A stretch of 64,000 nt of DNA, taken from positions 2,604,001 through 2,668,000 of the forward strand of contig NZ_CP059431.1 of NCBI RefSeq assembly GCF_013874595.1, written 5' to 3'. The translations under genes and the position numbers were made by a program. The first letter of the stretch is position 1. Every line of letters starts with the position of its first letter. This document shows positions 15,676 to 24,639 of the stretch, one piece after another. This stretch comes from Flavobacterium sp. xlx-214 (GTDB lineage: Bacteria > Bacteroidota > Bacteroidia > Flavobacteriales > Flavobacteriaceae). A model generated the notes under the pieces. That model ran no database searches and had not been told where the DNA came from. It was given only the letters and a program-made list of their open reading frames with translations.

Positions 15676-16330
15676 AACTTGAGATTTTAGGATTTTTTTC
15701 TGCTTTTATTGATGATACATCATAATGAGCAAATGATTTTAAATAAGTTTTAATATCGGTTCCGTAGCCATCAACAAATGAAACCTCTCCGTTTGATCGT
15801 ACAAAATCTTGTACGGCACCTGCGCCTCCTAAATGTGCTGCGGCAAGCATTCCCGATTCGGTAATTAAAATTCCTTTCATTTTTTTACCCGCATACTTTT
15901 GAATTTCTTTGCGTAAAATCCATTTGTTTTTTTGAATATACGCTACAAAAGCTTTTTCTTGTAATGCTGGATTATTAATAAAATCCTTAGCATTTTTTAT
16001 TCCTATGAACTTTAAAGTACCTTTTCCAAATTGATACTTTCCCATATAGCCATAAGAATTTACTGTATTGTAATCACCATCCGATTCTCTAATAGCTAAA
16101 GCTTCTTTGAAATCAATAAACGTATTGTTGGTTTCTAACGAAAAATTGTCTGATAATTCTTCATTAATACGTTCAATTGTGTTTTTAGATGTTGGTACAT
16201 TATAAGCCATTGGCTCGCTTACTTTGTAAAAATCATTGGTTACCAATGTTGTTTCAACACCTCTAAAAGCCATCGTTATTACAGCAATTGCACTAGCAGT
16301 TACAATAAAATAAGAACATTTTTTAATCAT
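15674..16330 (-). CDS. Lytic-transglycosylase-like peptidoglycan protein
   Basis: 218 residues. An N-terminal hydrophobic segment (about 7-21, CSYFIVTASAIAVITMAF) anchors or exports the protein. The periplasmic part contains FKEALAIRESDGDYNTVNS and YGYMGKYQFGKGTLKFIG, the pattern of a lysozyme/transglycosylase active site in which the glutamate of RESDGDY would be catalytic, followed by AHLGGAGAVQDFV. I recognise this as a flavobacterial protein often labelled peptidoglycan-binding, but no LysM repeat is present. It has its own TATCTTTG promoter and terminator. Cleavage of cell-wall glycan is inferred. Confidence 0.72.
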   Translation of the reverse strand: MIKKCSYFIVTASAIAVITMAFRGVETTLVTNDFYKVSEPMAYNVPTSKNTIERINEELSDNFSLETNNTFIDFKEALAIRESDGDYNTVNSYGYMGKYQFGKGTLKFIGIKNAKDFINNPALQEKAFVAYIQKNKWILRKEIQKYAGKKMKGILITESGMLAAAHLGGAGAVQDFVRSNGEVSFVDGYGTDIKTYLKSFAHYDVSSIKAEKNPKISS

Positions 16331-16375
16331 TCATTTTCATTTCTCAAACACTGTCACTATTTGAATTTCCGAGGG

Positions 16376-16383
16376 CAAAGATA
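16376..16383 (-). promoter_or_regulatory. -7 element (TATCTTTG) of the transglycosylase-like gene
   Basis: TATCTTTG on the minus strand, about 46 bp before the start codon; no well-spaced TTG. Confidence 0.5.
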
Positions 16384-16454
16384 CAAATTAAAATTTAAAC
16401 GACTGATTTTCAATATTTTTATAAGTTTTCGTTAACAAATAGCTCCAAAAAATA

Positions 16455-16480
16455 AGGGCTTGCATTTATTTGCAAGCCCT
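16455..16480 (-). terminator. Terminator of the hmuY transcript
   Basis: AGGGCTTGCA/TGCAAGCCCT, a 10-bp GC-rich stem with a 6-base loop; the minus strand continues into TATTTTTT. It is 26 bp after the hmuY-like stop. Confidence 0.85.
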
Positions 16481-16505
16481 AAGTAAAAAATAAATACAGC
16501 AATTT

Positions 16506-17609
16506 TTATTTTAGTAATTGATATTCAAAAACAGGATAACCGCGTTCACCAGCATCATTTGTTAACGCTCTAAAGCGCAATTTAAATACATTACCATCTG
16601 TATCTTTTAAAATATAAAAACGTGTATCTTTTATACTTGGTTGAGTACTTGGTCCTCCACCATTTCTCCATGAATCACCAATTACACGTTGATCGGTTTT
16701 TGATTTAGTAAAATTTGTTTCAAGCACATTTGCTTTAGCAAAAGCGGTATATTCAGCATCAATAGTTTCTGCACTTGATTCTACCATATAAACAGATGAT
16801 CCACCGTGTACATTAGTTGTAATAAAATCGGCAAAATAATAAGTTATATTACTTTCACCACTTGGAAAATAATTTGTAAAACCTGTGAATGACAAATCCC
16901 ATTGTTTTTTAGCTGGTTGAACACTAACTTCTTGCCCAGAAGTTAAATTTAAAAAGGTAAAATTAAAATCTGCTTTTTTAGAAATTTTCACTGTTTTGTG
17001 TGTAGTATCAGCCAAGTTAGCATAATCTACAATGTAATCGTTTCCTTCTCTAATAATTCTAATTTTTTTCCAACCACGTGCAGTACCATCTAAAGCTACA
17101 GAACCTACATTCGGTGTTGTTGTACCTACTTCAAAGCCCATATTTACTAAATAAACCTTATTATCGGCAGCTGTTGCAGAAATTTCGGCTATTGCAGTAC
17201 CAATACCAGCTCCACTTCCTGCTAGTACACCTGTTGGATCATCAACATAACCTAATGTTGAAAGTGTAGTGTAACCTACAGCAACAGTAGCATCTGCTGT
17301 TTGGACAGCATCAATATTGTTTGTATCTAACTTTTTAACTGCCATTTTTACAGAACCGTTTATAATGACTCTAAAATCTGATCCTGTTGAAAAACCTAAA
17401 TCCCAAGTATCTCTTTTAATACCCGTTTGTGTATTTGTACTTAAATCAACAAAAACTTGATTTGGTTGATTTGGTCCACCTACAGCTGCTTTTACTGTAC
17501 CACTCTCAATTGGTTTTACAATTACTGGCTCATCTACTGTAGTGTTATCATCTGAACAAGATGCGAAAATAAATGAAGCGAATGCTAAAATGAAAATTGA
17601 TTTTTTCAT
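16506..17609 (-). CDS. hmuY: HmuY family heme-binding lipoprotein
   Basis: 367 residues with a lipoprotein signal (MKKSIFILAFASFIFASC, lipid-modified C18). The remainder matches the HmuY family, surface or periplasmic-leaflet hemophore-like lipoproteins that strip heme from host or environmental hemoproteins and pass it to a TonB-dependent receptor. Recognisable blocks are VFVDLSTNTQTGIKRDTWDLGF near the N-terminus and KKQWDLSFTGFTNYF in the second half, an internal repeat of the W-D-L/S-F motif seen in this family. It starts 12 bp after the receptor gene and shares its transcript, and both diverge from the heme ABC transporter, which strongly supports the heme role. Heme ligands cannot be assigned by eye. 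Confidence 0.85.
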   Translation of the reverse strand: MKKSIFILAFASFIFASCSDDNTTVDEPVIVKPIESGTVKAAVGGPNQPNQVFVDLSTNTQTGIKRDTWDLGFSTGSDFRVIINGSVKMAVKKLDTNNIDAVQTADATVAVGYTTLSTLGYVDDPTGVLAGSGAGIGTAIAEISATAADNKVYLVNMGFEVGTTTPNVGSVALDGTARGWKKIRIIREGNDYIVDYANLADTTHKTVKISKKADFNFTFLNLTSGQEVSVQPAKKQWDLSFTGFTNYFPSGESNITYYFADFITTNVHGGSSVYMVESSAETIDAEYTAFAKANVLETNFTKSKTDQRVIGDSWRNGGGPSTQPSIKDTRFYILKDTDGNVFKLRFRALTNDAGERGYPVFEYQLLK

Positions 17610-17621
17610 ATCTAAAAAATA

Positions 17622-19751
17622 TTAATTAAAATTGAAATTATATGTTAACTTGATAAAATAACTGCGTCCATAAGCAAGTAATAATTGGGATGATACGGCA
17701 TGTCCACCCCCTTCGTTTACTCGTGATTGATTAACATCTGATACATTTAAAATATTACGGGCACCAACAGTTGTTTCTAATTTATTATTCCAAAAAGTTT
17801 TACGTATAGATGCATCAAGCCAGCTGTATGAATCTATTTCTGAAATTATATAGCTTTGATTACCCACAACCCACATTGGATTCTTTCCAATAAATTTATA
17901 ATATGCTGCAAAAGTGGTATTCCATTTTGGTACCGTATAAGCAATTTTTGCATTAGCACTATAACTAAACAAATATTCATTGGTAGTTTTAAATTCCGCA
18001 TTATCAATTAATTGCGAAAACCAAGTAAGCGAACCACTTATATTAAAATCCCAGTTATTCACTTGATATTGATTTGTAGATGATAGATTAATGCTTTTAT
18101 ATTTACTAACATTAATATTTTGGTACATTGGTGTAGCGCCATCATACCCAATTAAAGCACTTGTAATACGATCTTGGATATTATTATGACTTAACATTAA
18201 ATGATTGGATAAAAAAGAGGTGTTTTTTTCATTTTTGAAATGCGTTATCTTTTTTATACTTGCCTCAAACGAAGTACTTTCTTCTGGAAGTAAATTTTCA
18301 TTTCCTACAAAATAATGTCCGTCAAAAACTTGACGTGAATAAAGCTCTTCAAAATTGGGTGTTCTAAAAGATTTTCCTATTGCAGCACGGGTTTCAAAAC
18401 CATTACTCATTAAATATCGAGTGCCTAAAGAGTAAGCATATTGATTATTAAATAACGACTGAAATGAATATCTAAAACCAGGTCGTAAAGAAAATTTATC
18501 GTTTAATGTTATCTCTGAAACTGCATAAAAATCATAATTATTAAGCGTTTTATTTACTTCTTTCGTTTTATTAGCTTCGGCATCAACAACTGCAAATCCT
18601 TTATTTGATGCTATTTCGTAACCTAGTTGTAAATTAAAAAGTTTATTTGTGAAGAAATTTGTAAAAGTACCTGTTGAATATAGTACCTCCATTGATTGAT
18701 CTTTACTTTTAGTATTTAAGCTTTCAACATCATGACTTAAATTATAACGAAACTTTTCATTTTCTCTTTTTTGCAGCTGGTGCGAAAGTGAGATATTGTA
18801 GTTTACTTGCTTATAAATTTGCCCCGAAGCATTTAAATGTTGATATATTCTATTAGTAAAATAACGCTCATCGTTACCATATTTATAACTTCCTAAAACA
18901 TCACTATAACCTGATTGAACTGTAGAACTATAATAATCTACATCTTCTTTTAAAAACTCAAACTTGTAAAACAACTGAAAATCTTCTGTCTTATAATTGA
19001 TCAATGCATTTCCTTGAAATTGTTCTTTAGGTAACCATTTATATCCGCGTTTTGAATCGTTAAATTCATAAAACTGACCTTTTTGATTACCCTGAAAACC
19101 TTGAAAATCATTTCGATTTAAGCCTATTGATACAAACCAATTATCGTTGATATTATGATTAACCTTTAAAGCTTGAATATGACGCCCTTTATCAAAAAAA
19201 GAAAACTCCTTACCAACTGTTTCTTCTTGAGATGTTAATTGTATTTCCCAATTATTAGCTGATTTTTTTTTAGTAATAATGTTTAAAATTCCGCTTACTG
19301 CATTAGCTCCATGTGTAACACCCATTGCCCCTTCAATAATCTCAATACGCTCTACATCATTCAAGTTAATTTGCGATAAATCAGTATTATTTCCTAATCC
19401 GCTTTCATTAATTATAGGTACATTATCTACCAAAACCTTAAAATAATTAGCATCCAAACCAAACATAGAAACAGTAGAACGTCCTGTAGAGCTACTAGGA
19501 GTGACCGTTATGTTTATATACTGATTTAGAACATCTCCTAAGTTAACAGCACCTAAATTGGTGATATCTTCTTTGGTTATAATACGCACATTATTAATTG
19601 ACTTTTTAATAGACTGTGGTTCAAACTGACCTGTAATAACTATTTCTTCTAAAGTGGTATCATCTTTATAAATAGCCAATGAATCGGTTTGTGCTTGAGA
19701 AATCAAAGCATTCAAACAAAATACTGGAACTATTACCTTTTGAATTTTCAT
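17622..19751 (-). CDS. hmuR: TonB-dependent heme receptor
   Basis: 709-residue outer-membrane receptor: signal peptide (MKIQKVIVPVFCLNALISQAQ), a plug domain (about 30-155; EEIVITGQF, then NVPIINESGLGNNTDLSQIN and RIEIIEGAMGVTHGANAVSGILNIITKKK in two neighbouring blocks) and a beta-barrel with RNILNVSDV and a terminal aromatic strand ending TYNFNFN. The segment SFRTPNFEELYSRQVF is the FRAP-like motif of heme receptors, and the barrel also carries GHYFVGNENLLPEES matching the NPNL block. Co-transcription with an HmuY-like lipoprotein and divergence from heme ABC genes identify the substrate as heme. It is presumably repressed in iron-replete cells through the repeated boxes over its promoter. 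Confidence 0.88.
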   Translation of the reverse strand: MKIQKVIVPVFCLNALISQAQTDSLAIYKDDTTLEEIVITGQFEPQSIKKSINNVRIITKEDITNLGAVNLGDVLNQYINITVTPSSSTGRSTVSMFGLDANYFKVLVDNVPIINESGLGNNTDLSQINLNDVERIEIIEGAMGVTHGANAVSGILNIITKKKSANNWEIQLTSQEETVGKEFSFFDKGRHIQALKVNHNINDNWFVSIGLNRNDFQGFQGNQKGQFYEFNDSKRGYKWLPKEQFQGNALINYKTEDFQLFYKFEFLKEDVDYYSSTVQSGYSDVLGSYKYGNDERYFTNRIYQHLNASGQIYKQVNYNISLSHQLQKRENEKFRYNLSHDVESLNTKSKDQSMEVLYSTGTFTNFFTNKLFNLQLGYEIASNKGFAVVDAEANKTKEVNKTLNNYDFYAVSEITLNDKFSLRPGFRYSFQSLFNNQYAYSLGTRYLMSNGFETRAAIGKSFRTPNFEELYSRQVFDGHYFVGNENLLPEESTSFEASIKKITHFKNEKNTSFLSNHLMLSHNNIQDRITSALIGYDGATPMYQNINVSKYKSINLSSTNQYQVNNWDFNISGSLTWFSQLIDNAEFKTTNEYLFSYSANAKIAYTVPKWNTTFAAYYKFIGKNPMWVVGNQSYIISEIDSYSWLDASIRKTFWNNKLETTVGARNILNVSDVNQSRVNEGGGHAVSSQLLLAYGRSYFIKLTYNFNFN

Positions 19752-19776
19752 TATTTTTATTTATTCTAAATTAATT
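19750..19776. promoter_or_regulatory. Iron/heme-type box 1 of the divergent heme promoter
   Basis: Contains TTTATTTATTCTAAATTAA (19756-19774). The whole 27-bp stretch is repeated exactly at 19797-19823, 47 bp away. This copy lies between the receptor gene's -7 box and its start codon. Confidence 0.65.
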
Positions 19777-19784
19777 GAATGTCG

Positions 19785-19792
19785 CAAAAGTA
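19785..19792 (-). promoter_or_regulatory. -7 element (TACTTTTG) of the receptor-hmuY transcript
   Basis: TACTTTTG on the minus strand, 33 bp before the receptor ATG and between the two repeated boxes. Confidence 0.6.
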
Positions 19793-19796
19793 AAAT

Positions 19797-19823
19797 ATTA
19801 TTTTTATTTATTCTAAATTAATT
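19797..19823. promoter_or_regulatory. Iron/heme-type box 2 of the divergent heme promoter
   Basis: Exact 27-bp second copy of the element at 19750-19776, with core TTTATTTATTCTAAATTAA at 19803-19821. It abuts the TTG (-33) of the plus-strand promoter and covers the -33 region of the minus-strand promoter. Confidence 0.65.
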
Positions 19824-19852
19824 TTGATTGTTTAAAAAAATCTTTAGTTTTG
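19824..19852 (+). promoter_or_regulatory. Promoter of the heme ABC operon (TTG-N18-TAGTTTTG)
   Basis: TTG at 19824-19826 and TAGTTTTG at 19845-19852 with an 18-bp spacer, 37 bp before the substrate-binding protein ATG. Confidence 0.72.
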
Positions 19853-19889
19853 TGCCGATAATTATTTTTAATCAGTACAAATAAAAATT

Positions 19890-20747
19890 ATGAAAAAACT
19901 ATTTTCAGTACTTGCCATAGCTGCAATATTTGCAAGCTGCAACAAAAAGGCAGAAGAAACAGTTGTAGAAAAAGAAACAACAACTACAGAAGTAAAAACA
20001 GATCGTATTGTTTCATTAAATGGAGCTATTACAGAAACATTAGCTTCGCTTGATGCTGCTGGTACTATTGTTGGAAAAGATGTTACCTCTACTTTTCCTA
20101 CCGATTTAAAGGCTACCGATTTAGGTCATGTACGTTCAATTACTGCAGAAAGTATTTTAGCTTTAAAACCAACTGTTGTTTTTGGAACATCAAAAGATGT
20201 AAACCCAACTTTAAATGAGCAGTTAAAAAAAGCAAATGTTTCTTTGATTTTAATCGATCAACAATACAGTGTTGATGGCACTAAAAATTTAATTACCGAA
20301 ATTGCTAAAACACTTAAAAAAGAAAATTATCAACCCTTATTAGATAACATTTCAAGTAAAATTGCAACTGTTAAACCATTTGATAAAAAACCTAAAGTAT
20401 TATTTATTTACGCTCGCGGTGCTGGTAATTTAATGGTTGCAGGAAAAGAAACGCCTTTACACAGCATGATTGAATTAGCTGGAGCTGAAAATGCTGCTGC
20501 TGCTTTAACCGATTTTAAACCTTTAACTCCTGAAGCATTGTTAACTACAAATCCTGATGTTATTTTAATGTTTGATAGTGGTTTACAAAGTTTAGGTGGT
20601 GTAGATGGCTTGTTAAAAGTAGAAGGTATTGCAGCTACAAACGCAGGTAAAAACAAAAAAGTAGTTACTATGGATGGTCAATTATTATCAGGTTTTGGAC
20701 CACGTTTAGGCGAAGCTGTAATAGAATTACATAACAAATTACAATAA
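19890..20747 (+). CDS. hmuT: Heme ABC transporter substrate-binding lipoprotein
   Basis: 285 residues with a lipoprotein signal (MKKLFSVLAIAAIFASC, C17) and a TroA-like periplasmic-binding fold. RIVSLNGAITETLASLDAAG is the N-terminal signature of HmuT/HutB-type heme-binding proteins, followed by GKDVTSTFPTDLKATDLGH and the C-terminal PDVILMFDSGLQSLGGVDGL and SGFGPRLGEAVIELH. It receives heme in the periplasm and delivers it to the inner-membrane permease. Its stop TAA shares an A with the ATG of the permease (TAATG), so translation is coupled. It is the first gene of a four-gene operon. Confidence 0.9.
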   Translation: MKKLFSVLAIAAIFASCNKKAEETVVEKETTTTEVKTDRIVSLNGAITETLASLDAAGTIVGKDVTSTFPTDLKATDLGHVRSITAESILALKPTVVFGTSKDVNPTLNEQLKKANVSLILIDQQYSVDGTKNLITEIAKTLKKENYQPLLDNISSKIATVKPFDKKPKVLFIYARGAGNLMVAGKETPLHSMIELAGAENAAAALTDFKPLTPEALLTTNPDVILMFDSGLQSLGGVDGLLKVEGIAATNAGKNKKVVTMDGQLLSGFGPRLGEAVIELHNKLQ

Positions 20748-21775
20748 TGAAGAAAAAAATTGCTGTTTACAAATTAGCTTTTTTTGTTTTACTAACGGTT
20801 GCGTTTGTAACGGCATTGTATTTAGGTGCTTATGATTTTAATCAATCAATGGTTGAAATCATAAGCACATATTTAAAAACAAAAACACATACAGCCGATT
20901 CTTTTGTATTGATTGAATTGCGCATACCCAGAATTTTAATGGCTATTTTAACAGGAGCGGCTTTAGCAATTAGCGGTACAAGTTTGCAAGGCTTGTTTAA
21001 AAATCCGTTGGCATCGCCCGATTTAATAGGTATTACATCTGGTGCCGTTTTATTTGCTGCATTAACCATTGTTTTTGGATCGACAGTAATGCACTTATTA
21101 CCTGCATTTTTTCGTTATGTTTTATTAAGCATTATGGCATTTGTAGGCGCTTTAACAACTATGTGGTTTGTGTACAAAATGGCAACATCAAATGGTAAAA
21201 CACACATACTTATATTATTGTTATCGGGAGTTGCAATAACTGCTTTATCGGGGGCTGTGACCGGTTTTCTAACTTATATTTCAACCGAAGAAGAATTGCG
21301 AAACATCACTTTTTGGTCGTTAGGTAGTTTAGCTGGTTCAAATTGGTGGAAAGTTGCCCTTGTTTTTGGTATTGTAGCGGTAGGTAGTATCATTCTTCTA
21401 AAAAAAGGAAAAGTTTTAAATGCTTTAATGTTAGGCGAAAAAGAAGCGGTTCATTTAGGATTTGACATTGAAAAAAACAAACGTCAAATCATCATTATTT
21501 CATCATTAATGGTTGGTAGCGTGGTTGCTTTTAATGGTACAATTGGTTTTATTGGCTTGGTAGTTCCGTATATTTTAAGATTTGTTTTTAACTCAAATTA
21601 CAACATATTACTACCTTTATCAATGCTTTTGGGTGCTGTTATTTTTTTAATTGCCGATACTATGAGTAGATTAATTGTTATTCCAGCCGAATTACCAATT
21701 GGTATTTTAACAGCATTAATGGGCGCGCCCGTTTTTATTTCGATTTTAATTAATTACAAAAGAAAACTAAAATGA
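20747..21775 (+). CDS. hmuU: Heme ABC transporter permease (FecCD family)
   Basis: 342-residue FecCD permease with about nine to ten transmembrane helices. LIELRIPRILMAILTGAALAISG and LQGLFKNPLASPDLIGITSG form the signature region near the N-terminus, and VVAFNGTIGFIGLVVPYILR is the ATPase-contacting EAA-like loop. The C-terminal EL-P-GILTALMGAPVFI block is typical. It overlaps the ATPase gene by 4 bp. With the neighbouring binding protein, ATPase and HmuS it forms a heme importer; the family also serves siderophores, but context favours heme. Confidence 0.93.
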   Translation: MKKKIAVYKLAFFVLLTVAFVTALYLGAYDFNQSMVEIISTYLKTKTHTADSFVLIELRIPRILMAILTGAALAISGTSLQGLFKNPLASPDLIGITSGAVLFAALTIVFGSTVMHLLPAFFRYVLLSIMAFVGALTTMWFVYKMATSNGKTHILILLLSGVAITALSGAVTGFLTYISTEEELRNITFWSLGSLAGSNWWKVALVFGIVAVGSIILLKKGKVLNALMLGEKEAVHLGFDIEKNKRQIIIISSLMVGSVVAFNGTIGFIGLVVPYILRFVFNSNYNILLPLSMLLGAVIFLIADTMSRLIVIPAELPIGILTALMGAPVFISILINYKRKLK

Positions 21776-22545
21776 TACAAATTGTTGATTTAAACTTTAA
21801 GGTAAAGAATCGTTTTCTATTGCAAAAAATCGATGTGGAAATACAAGCTGGTGAACTTATTGCTATTGTTGGGCCAAATGGTGCAGGAAAATCGACATTT
21901 TTAAGCTGTTTAGCAAATGAAATTGCTTATCAAGCGCAAACATTCAACTTTAAAAATCAGCCAATTTCAAGTTACTCAAGAAGCGAAATCCCTTTACACA
22001 GAGCCAAATTTTCGCAACATCAATCAAGCGAAATCAATTTAAAAAATGATGAAATTGTATTAATGGGTCGCTATCCTTATTTTAAAAATGATGCTAATAC
22101 TTCGGATATCGAAATCGTTTCTAAATGGATGACTAAAACCGAAACCCATCACTTAAACGATCGCGCTTATGAACAATTATCGGGCGGTGAAAAACAGCGT
22201 TTACACATTGCACGTGTTTTTACCCAGTTAGATAATAATGTGCAAAACAAATTACTTTTGTTAGATGAACCTTTGAATAATTTAGATGTTGCGCATCAAT
22301 TCAAAACCTTGCATTTAATTAAAGAATTTACGCAACAAAACAACACAGCTTTAGTGGTTTTACACGATTTAAACATAGCATCGCAATTTGCAGATCGTTT
22401 AATTTTAATGAACAACAGCACTATTGAAATGTTTGATGTTCCTACAAAAGTTTTAACTCAAGAACGCATTACAACTGTGTATAAATATCCTTGTACCATA
22501 ACAAAACACCCTGTAACACAACACTCTATAATATTATTTGGATAA
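21772..22545 (+). CDS. hmuV: Heme ABC transporter ATP-binding protein
   Basis: 257-residue ABC ATPase of the HmuV type: Walker A GPNGAGKST (about 34-42), signature EQLSGGEKQRLHIARVF, Walker B KLLLLDEPLNNLD and switch histidine in LVVLHDLNIASQF. It energises heme import by the FecCD permease. It overlaps the permease by 4 bp and is followed 10 bp later by the heme-degrading factor. The signature glutamine position reads E (GGEKQR), normal for this family. Confidence 0.93.
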   Translation: MIQIVDLNFKVKNRFLLQKIDVEIQAGELIAIVGPNGAGKSTFLSCLANEIAYQAQTFNFKNQPISSYSRSEIPLHRAKFSQHQSSEINLKNDEIVLMGRYPYFKNDANTSDIEIVSKWMTKTETHHLNDRAYEQLSGGEKQRLHIARVFTQLDNNVQNKLLLLDEPLNNLDVAHQFKTLHLIKEFTQQNNTALVVLHDLNIASQFADRLILMNNSTIEMFDVPTKVLTQERITTVYKYPCTITKHPVTQHSIILFG

Positions 22546-22555
22546 ATTAAAAAAT

Positions 22556-23593
22556 ATGAATACAACAGAAAATTTAGCAACACAATGGGAAAATCTTAAG
22601 AAAGAAAATCCTCATTTAAGAATACGCAATGCTGCACAACAATTAGGTGTAAGCGAAATGGAATTATTAGCAACAAAAACAGGCAATGGTGTAACACGTT
22701 TAAAACCAGAATTTAAAGAAATTTTATCAGAAATAGAATCTTTAGGAAAAGTAATGGCTTTAACACGTAATAACGAATGTGTGCATGAGCGCAAAGGTGT
22801 TTATTTGAATGGTGATTTTTCATCGCCACACGCAAGTTTATTTGTAGGTGAAGATATTGATATGCGTATTTTCTTAACTCATTGGAAAAAAGCTTTTGCT
22901 GTAGTGGAAGAAAATGCAAGAGGTATTTCTAAAAGCTTACAATTTTTTGGAAAAGATGGCGAAGCTATTCACAAAATATTTTTAACTGCTGATAGCAACG
23001 ATGCTGCTTTTGATGTTTTAGTTAATAAATACAAAAACGATAACCAAGAAACGACTGAATCAACGGAGGTTTATGAGGTAAATGTTGATGAAAAGCCCGA
23101 CAGTGAAATTGATATTGTTGGTTTTCAAAAAGCTTGGGTTGATTTAAAAGACACGCACGATTTCTTTATGATGCTACGTAAATTTGGCGTTACACGTACA
23201 CAGGCATTGCGTTTGGCTCCTTCAAAATACTATGCAGCACCTATTTCAAAAGAAGCAATTGTTACCATGTTAGAAGAAGTTGCTAAAGAAAAAACGCCTA
23301 TTATGGTGTTTACAGGCAACAAAGGAAATATTCAAATTCATACAGGTCCTATTCGTAAAACCATGTGGCACGAGCAATGGTATAATGTGATGGATCCTGA
23401 TTTTAATATGCATTTAGATATGAGTAAAATTGCGCAAACTTGGGTTGTTCGTAAACCAACTGAAGACGGTGTAGTAACTGCTATTGAAGTTTTTAACGAA
23501 ATGGGCGATATTATTGTTCAGTTTTTTGGAAAACGCAAACCAGGAATCCCAGAATTAGAAATTTGGAGACAAACAGTTGAAAAATTAAATTAG
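22556..23593 (+). CDS. hmuS: Hemin-degrading / heme-trafficking factor (HmuS/HemS family)
   Basis: 345 residues from ATG 22556; an in-frame TTG 18 bases upstream overlaps the end of the ATPase gene and is less likely. HemS/HmuS/ChuX-S family cytosolic heme proteins with two repeated halves, here about 10-165 and 185-345: the first opens LRIRNAAQQLGVSEMELLAT, and the second carries IMVFTGNKGNIQIHTGPI with MWHEQWYNVMDPDFNMHLD. They bind imported heme and release iron or hand heme on. It is the last gene of the heme operon, ending in a strong terminator. Whether it cleaves heme or only transports it is undecided in the family. Confidence 0.9.
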   Translation: MNTTENLATQWENLKKENPHLRIRNAAQQLGVSEMELLATKTGNGVTRLKPEFKEILSEIESLGKVMALTRNNECVHERKGVYLNGDFSSPHASLFVGEDIDMRIFLTHWKKAFAVVEENARGISKSLQFFGKDGEAIHKIFLTADSNDAAFDVLVNKYKNDNQETTESTEVYEVNVDEKPDSEIDIVGFQKAWVDLKDTHDFFMMLRKFGVTRTQALRLAPSKYYAAPISKEAIVTMLEEVAKEKTPIMVFTGNKGNIQIHTGPIRKTMWHEQWYNVMDPDFNMHLDMSKIAQTWVVRKPTEDGVVTAIEVFNEMGDIIVQFFGKRKPGIPELEIWRQTVEKLN

Positions 23594-23600
23594 TTATACA

Positions 23601-23634
23601 AAAAAGAGGTTGTTTAATAAACAACCTCTTTTTA
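23601..23634. terminator. Bidirectional terminator after hmuS
   Basis: A 15-bp perfect stem, AAAAAGAGGTTGTTT/AAACAACCTCTTTTT, with a 3-base loop, shared by the convergent hmuS and lpxK genes. Confidence 0.92.
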
Positions 23635-24639
23635 ATTTTGTGCTATAAAATCAGTAACCGTTTGATTAAAGTCATCCTTATTCTGTAGAAAATCTATTGC
23701 AATAGGTAAATAATACAACTGCTCTTTAGCAATAAAAGGAGCCAAACGCATATAATCTTTCTCTGTTGTAACCATTTTTTTATTGCCTGCTTTTTGTAAA
23801 ATCAACGCAATATCTTTTGAAGTAAAATCATGATGATCTGGGAATGTTAAACAATTTTCAAGACTACAATTTAAATATTTATAAAAATATTCTGGCTTAG
23901 CAATTCCAGCCACTGCAATAAAATTGTCTTCAATTTCATTTAAAGAAAGTGTTGAAATAGTATTTGTAATCTTTGAATCGTATTTTATTGTTGTAAAAAA
24001 GATACGTTTACTATCAACAGCTATTTCACTTTTGATTTTTTGAATTTCATTATCTGACAAATGCTCAGGACATTTTGTAACCACAACAACATCAGCACGT
24101 TTTACACCTCTTTTTGATTCTCTTAAATTACCTGCAGGCAACAACAAATCATTGTAAAACAAATCGTTATAAGCAGTTAACATTATATAAAAACCTGCCT
24201 TTATTTTTCTGTGTTGAAAAGCATCATCTAATAAAACTACACTGGTTTCAGGCTTTAATTTTAAAATTTCGGTTACCCCTTCTACTCTATTAACATCAAC
24301 AGCAACATCTATATTTTTAAATTTTGAATGATATTGAAAAGGTTCATCACCAATTTCCTCCATCTTAGTAGATGCATTTGCTAATAAAAAACCTTCTGAT
24401 TTTCGCTTATATCCTCTACTTAATGTTGCAATTTTATAATTGTTAGAAAGTAATCGAATCAAATATTCAACCATTGGCGTTTTGCCAGTACCACCCACAG
24501 ATAAATTGCCAACAGCAATAATAGGTACATTAAAAGATGTTGATTTTAAAATATTTTTATCATACAAAAAGTTACGAATACTAGTAACAATATCATAAAT
24601 TAATGAAAAAGGAAATAATATTTTACGCAGGGTTTTCAT
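23632..24639 (-). CDS. lpxK: Tetraacyldisaccharide 4'-kinase LpxK
   Basis: 335-residue lipid A 4'-kinase that phosphorylates the tetraacyldisaccharide-1-phosphate precursor at the inner membrane. The P-loop is VGNLSVGGTGKTPMVEYL (about 42-60), preceded by a hydrophobic N-terminal helix for membrane association; SRGYKRKSEGF, IGDEPFQYHSKF and VVLLDDAFQHRKIKAGF follow as in the family, and a TTEKDYMRLAPF block closes the kinase domain. The length is standard. The start overlaps the end of the PH-domain gene by 17 bp, so the two share a transcript. Confidence 0.95.
   Translation of the reverse strand: MKTLRKILFPFSLIYDIVTSIRNFLYDKNILKSTSFNVPIIAVGNLSVGGTGKTPMVEYLIRLLSNNYKIATLSRGYKRKSEGFLLANASTKMEEIGDEPFQYHSKFKNIDVAVDVNRVEGVTEILKLKPETSVVLLDDAFQHRKIKAGFYIMLTAYNDLFYNDLLLPAGNLRESKRGVKRADVVVVTKCPEHLSDNEIQKIKSEIAVDSKRIFFTTIKYDSKITNTISTLSLNEIEDNFIAVAGIAKPEYFYKYLNCSLENCLTFPDHHDFTSKDIALILQKAGNKKMVTTEKDYMRLAPFIAKEQLYYLPIAIDFLQNKDDFNQTVTDFIAQN

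Noticed and set aside
16506..23593. Heme locus as a recently acquired island
   Set aside because: No integrase, tRNA or direct-repeat boundary flanks it, and base composition and promoter style look like the rest of the window.
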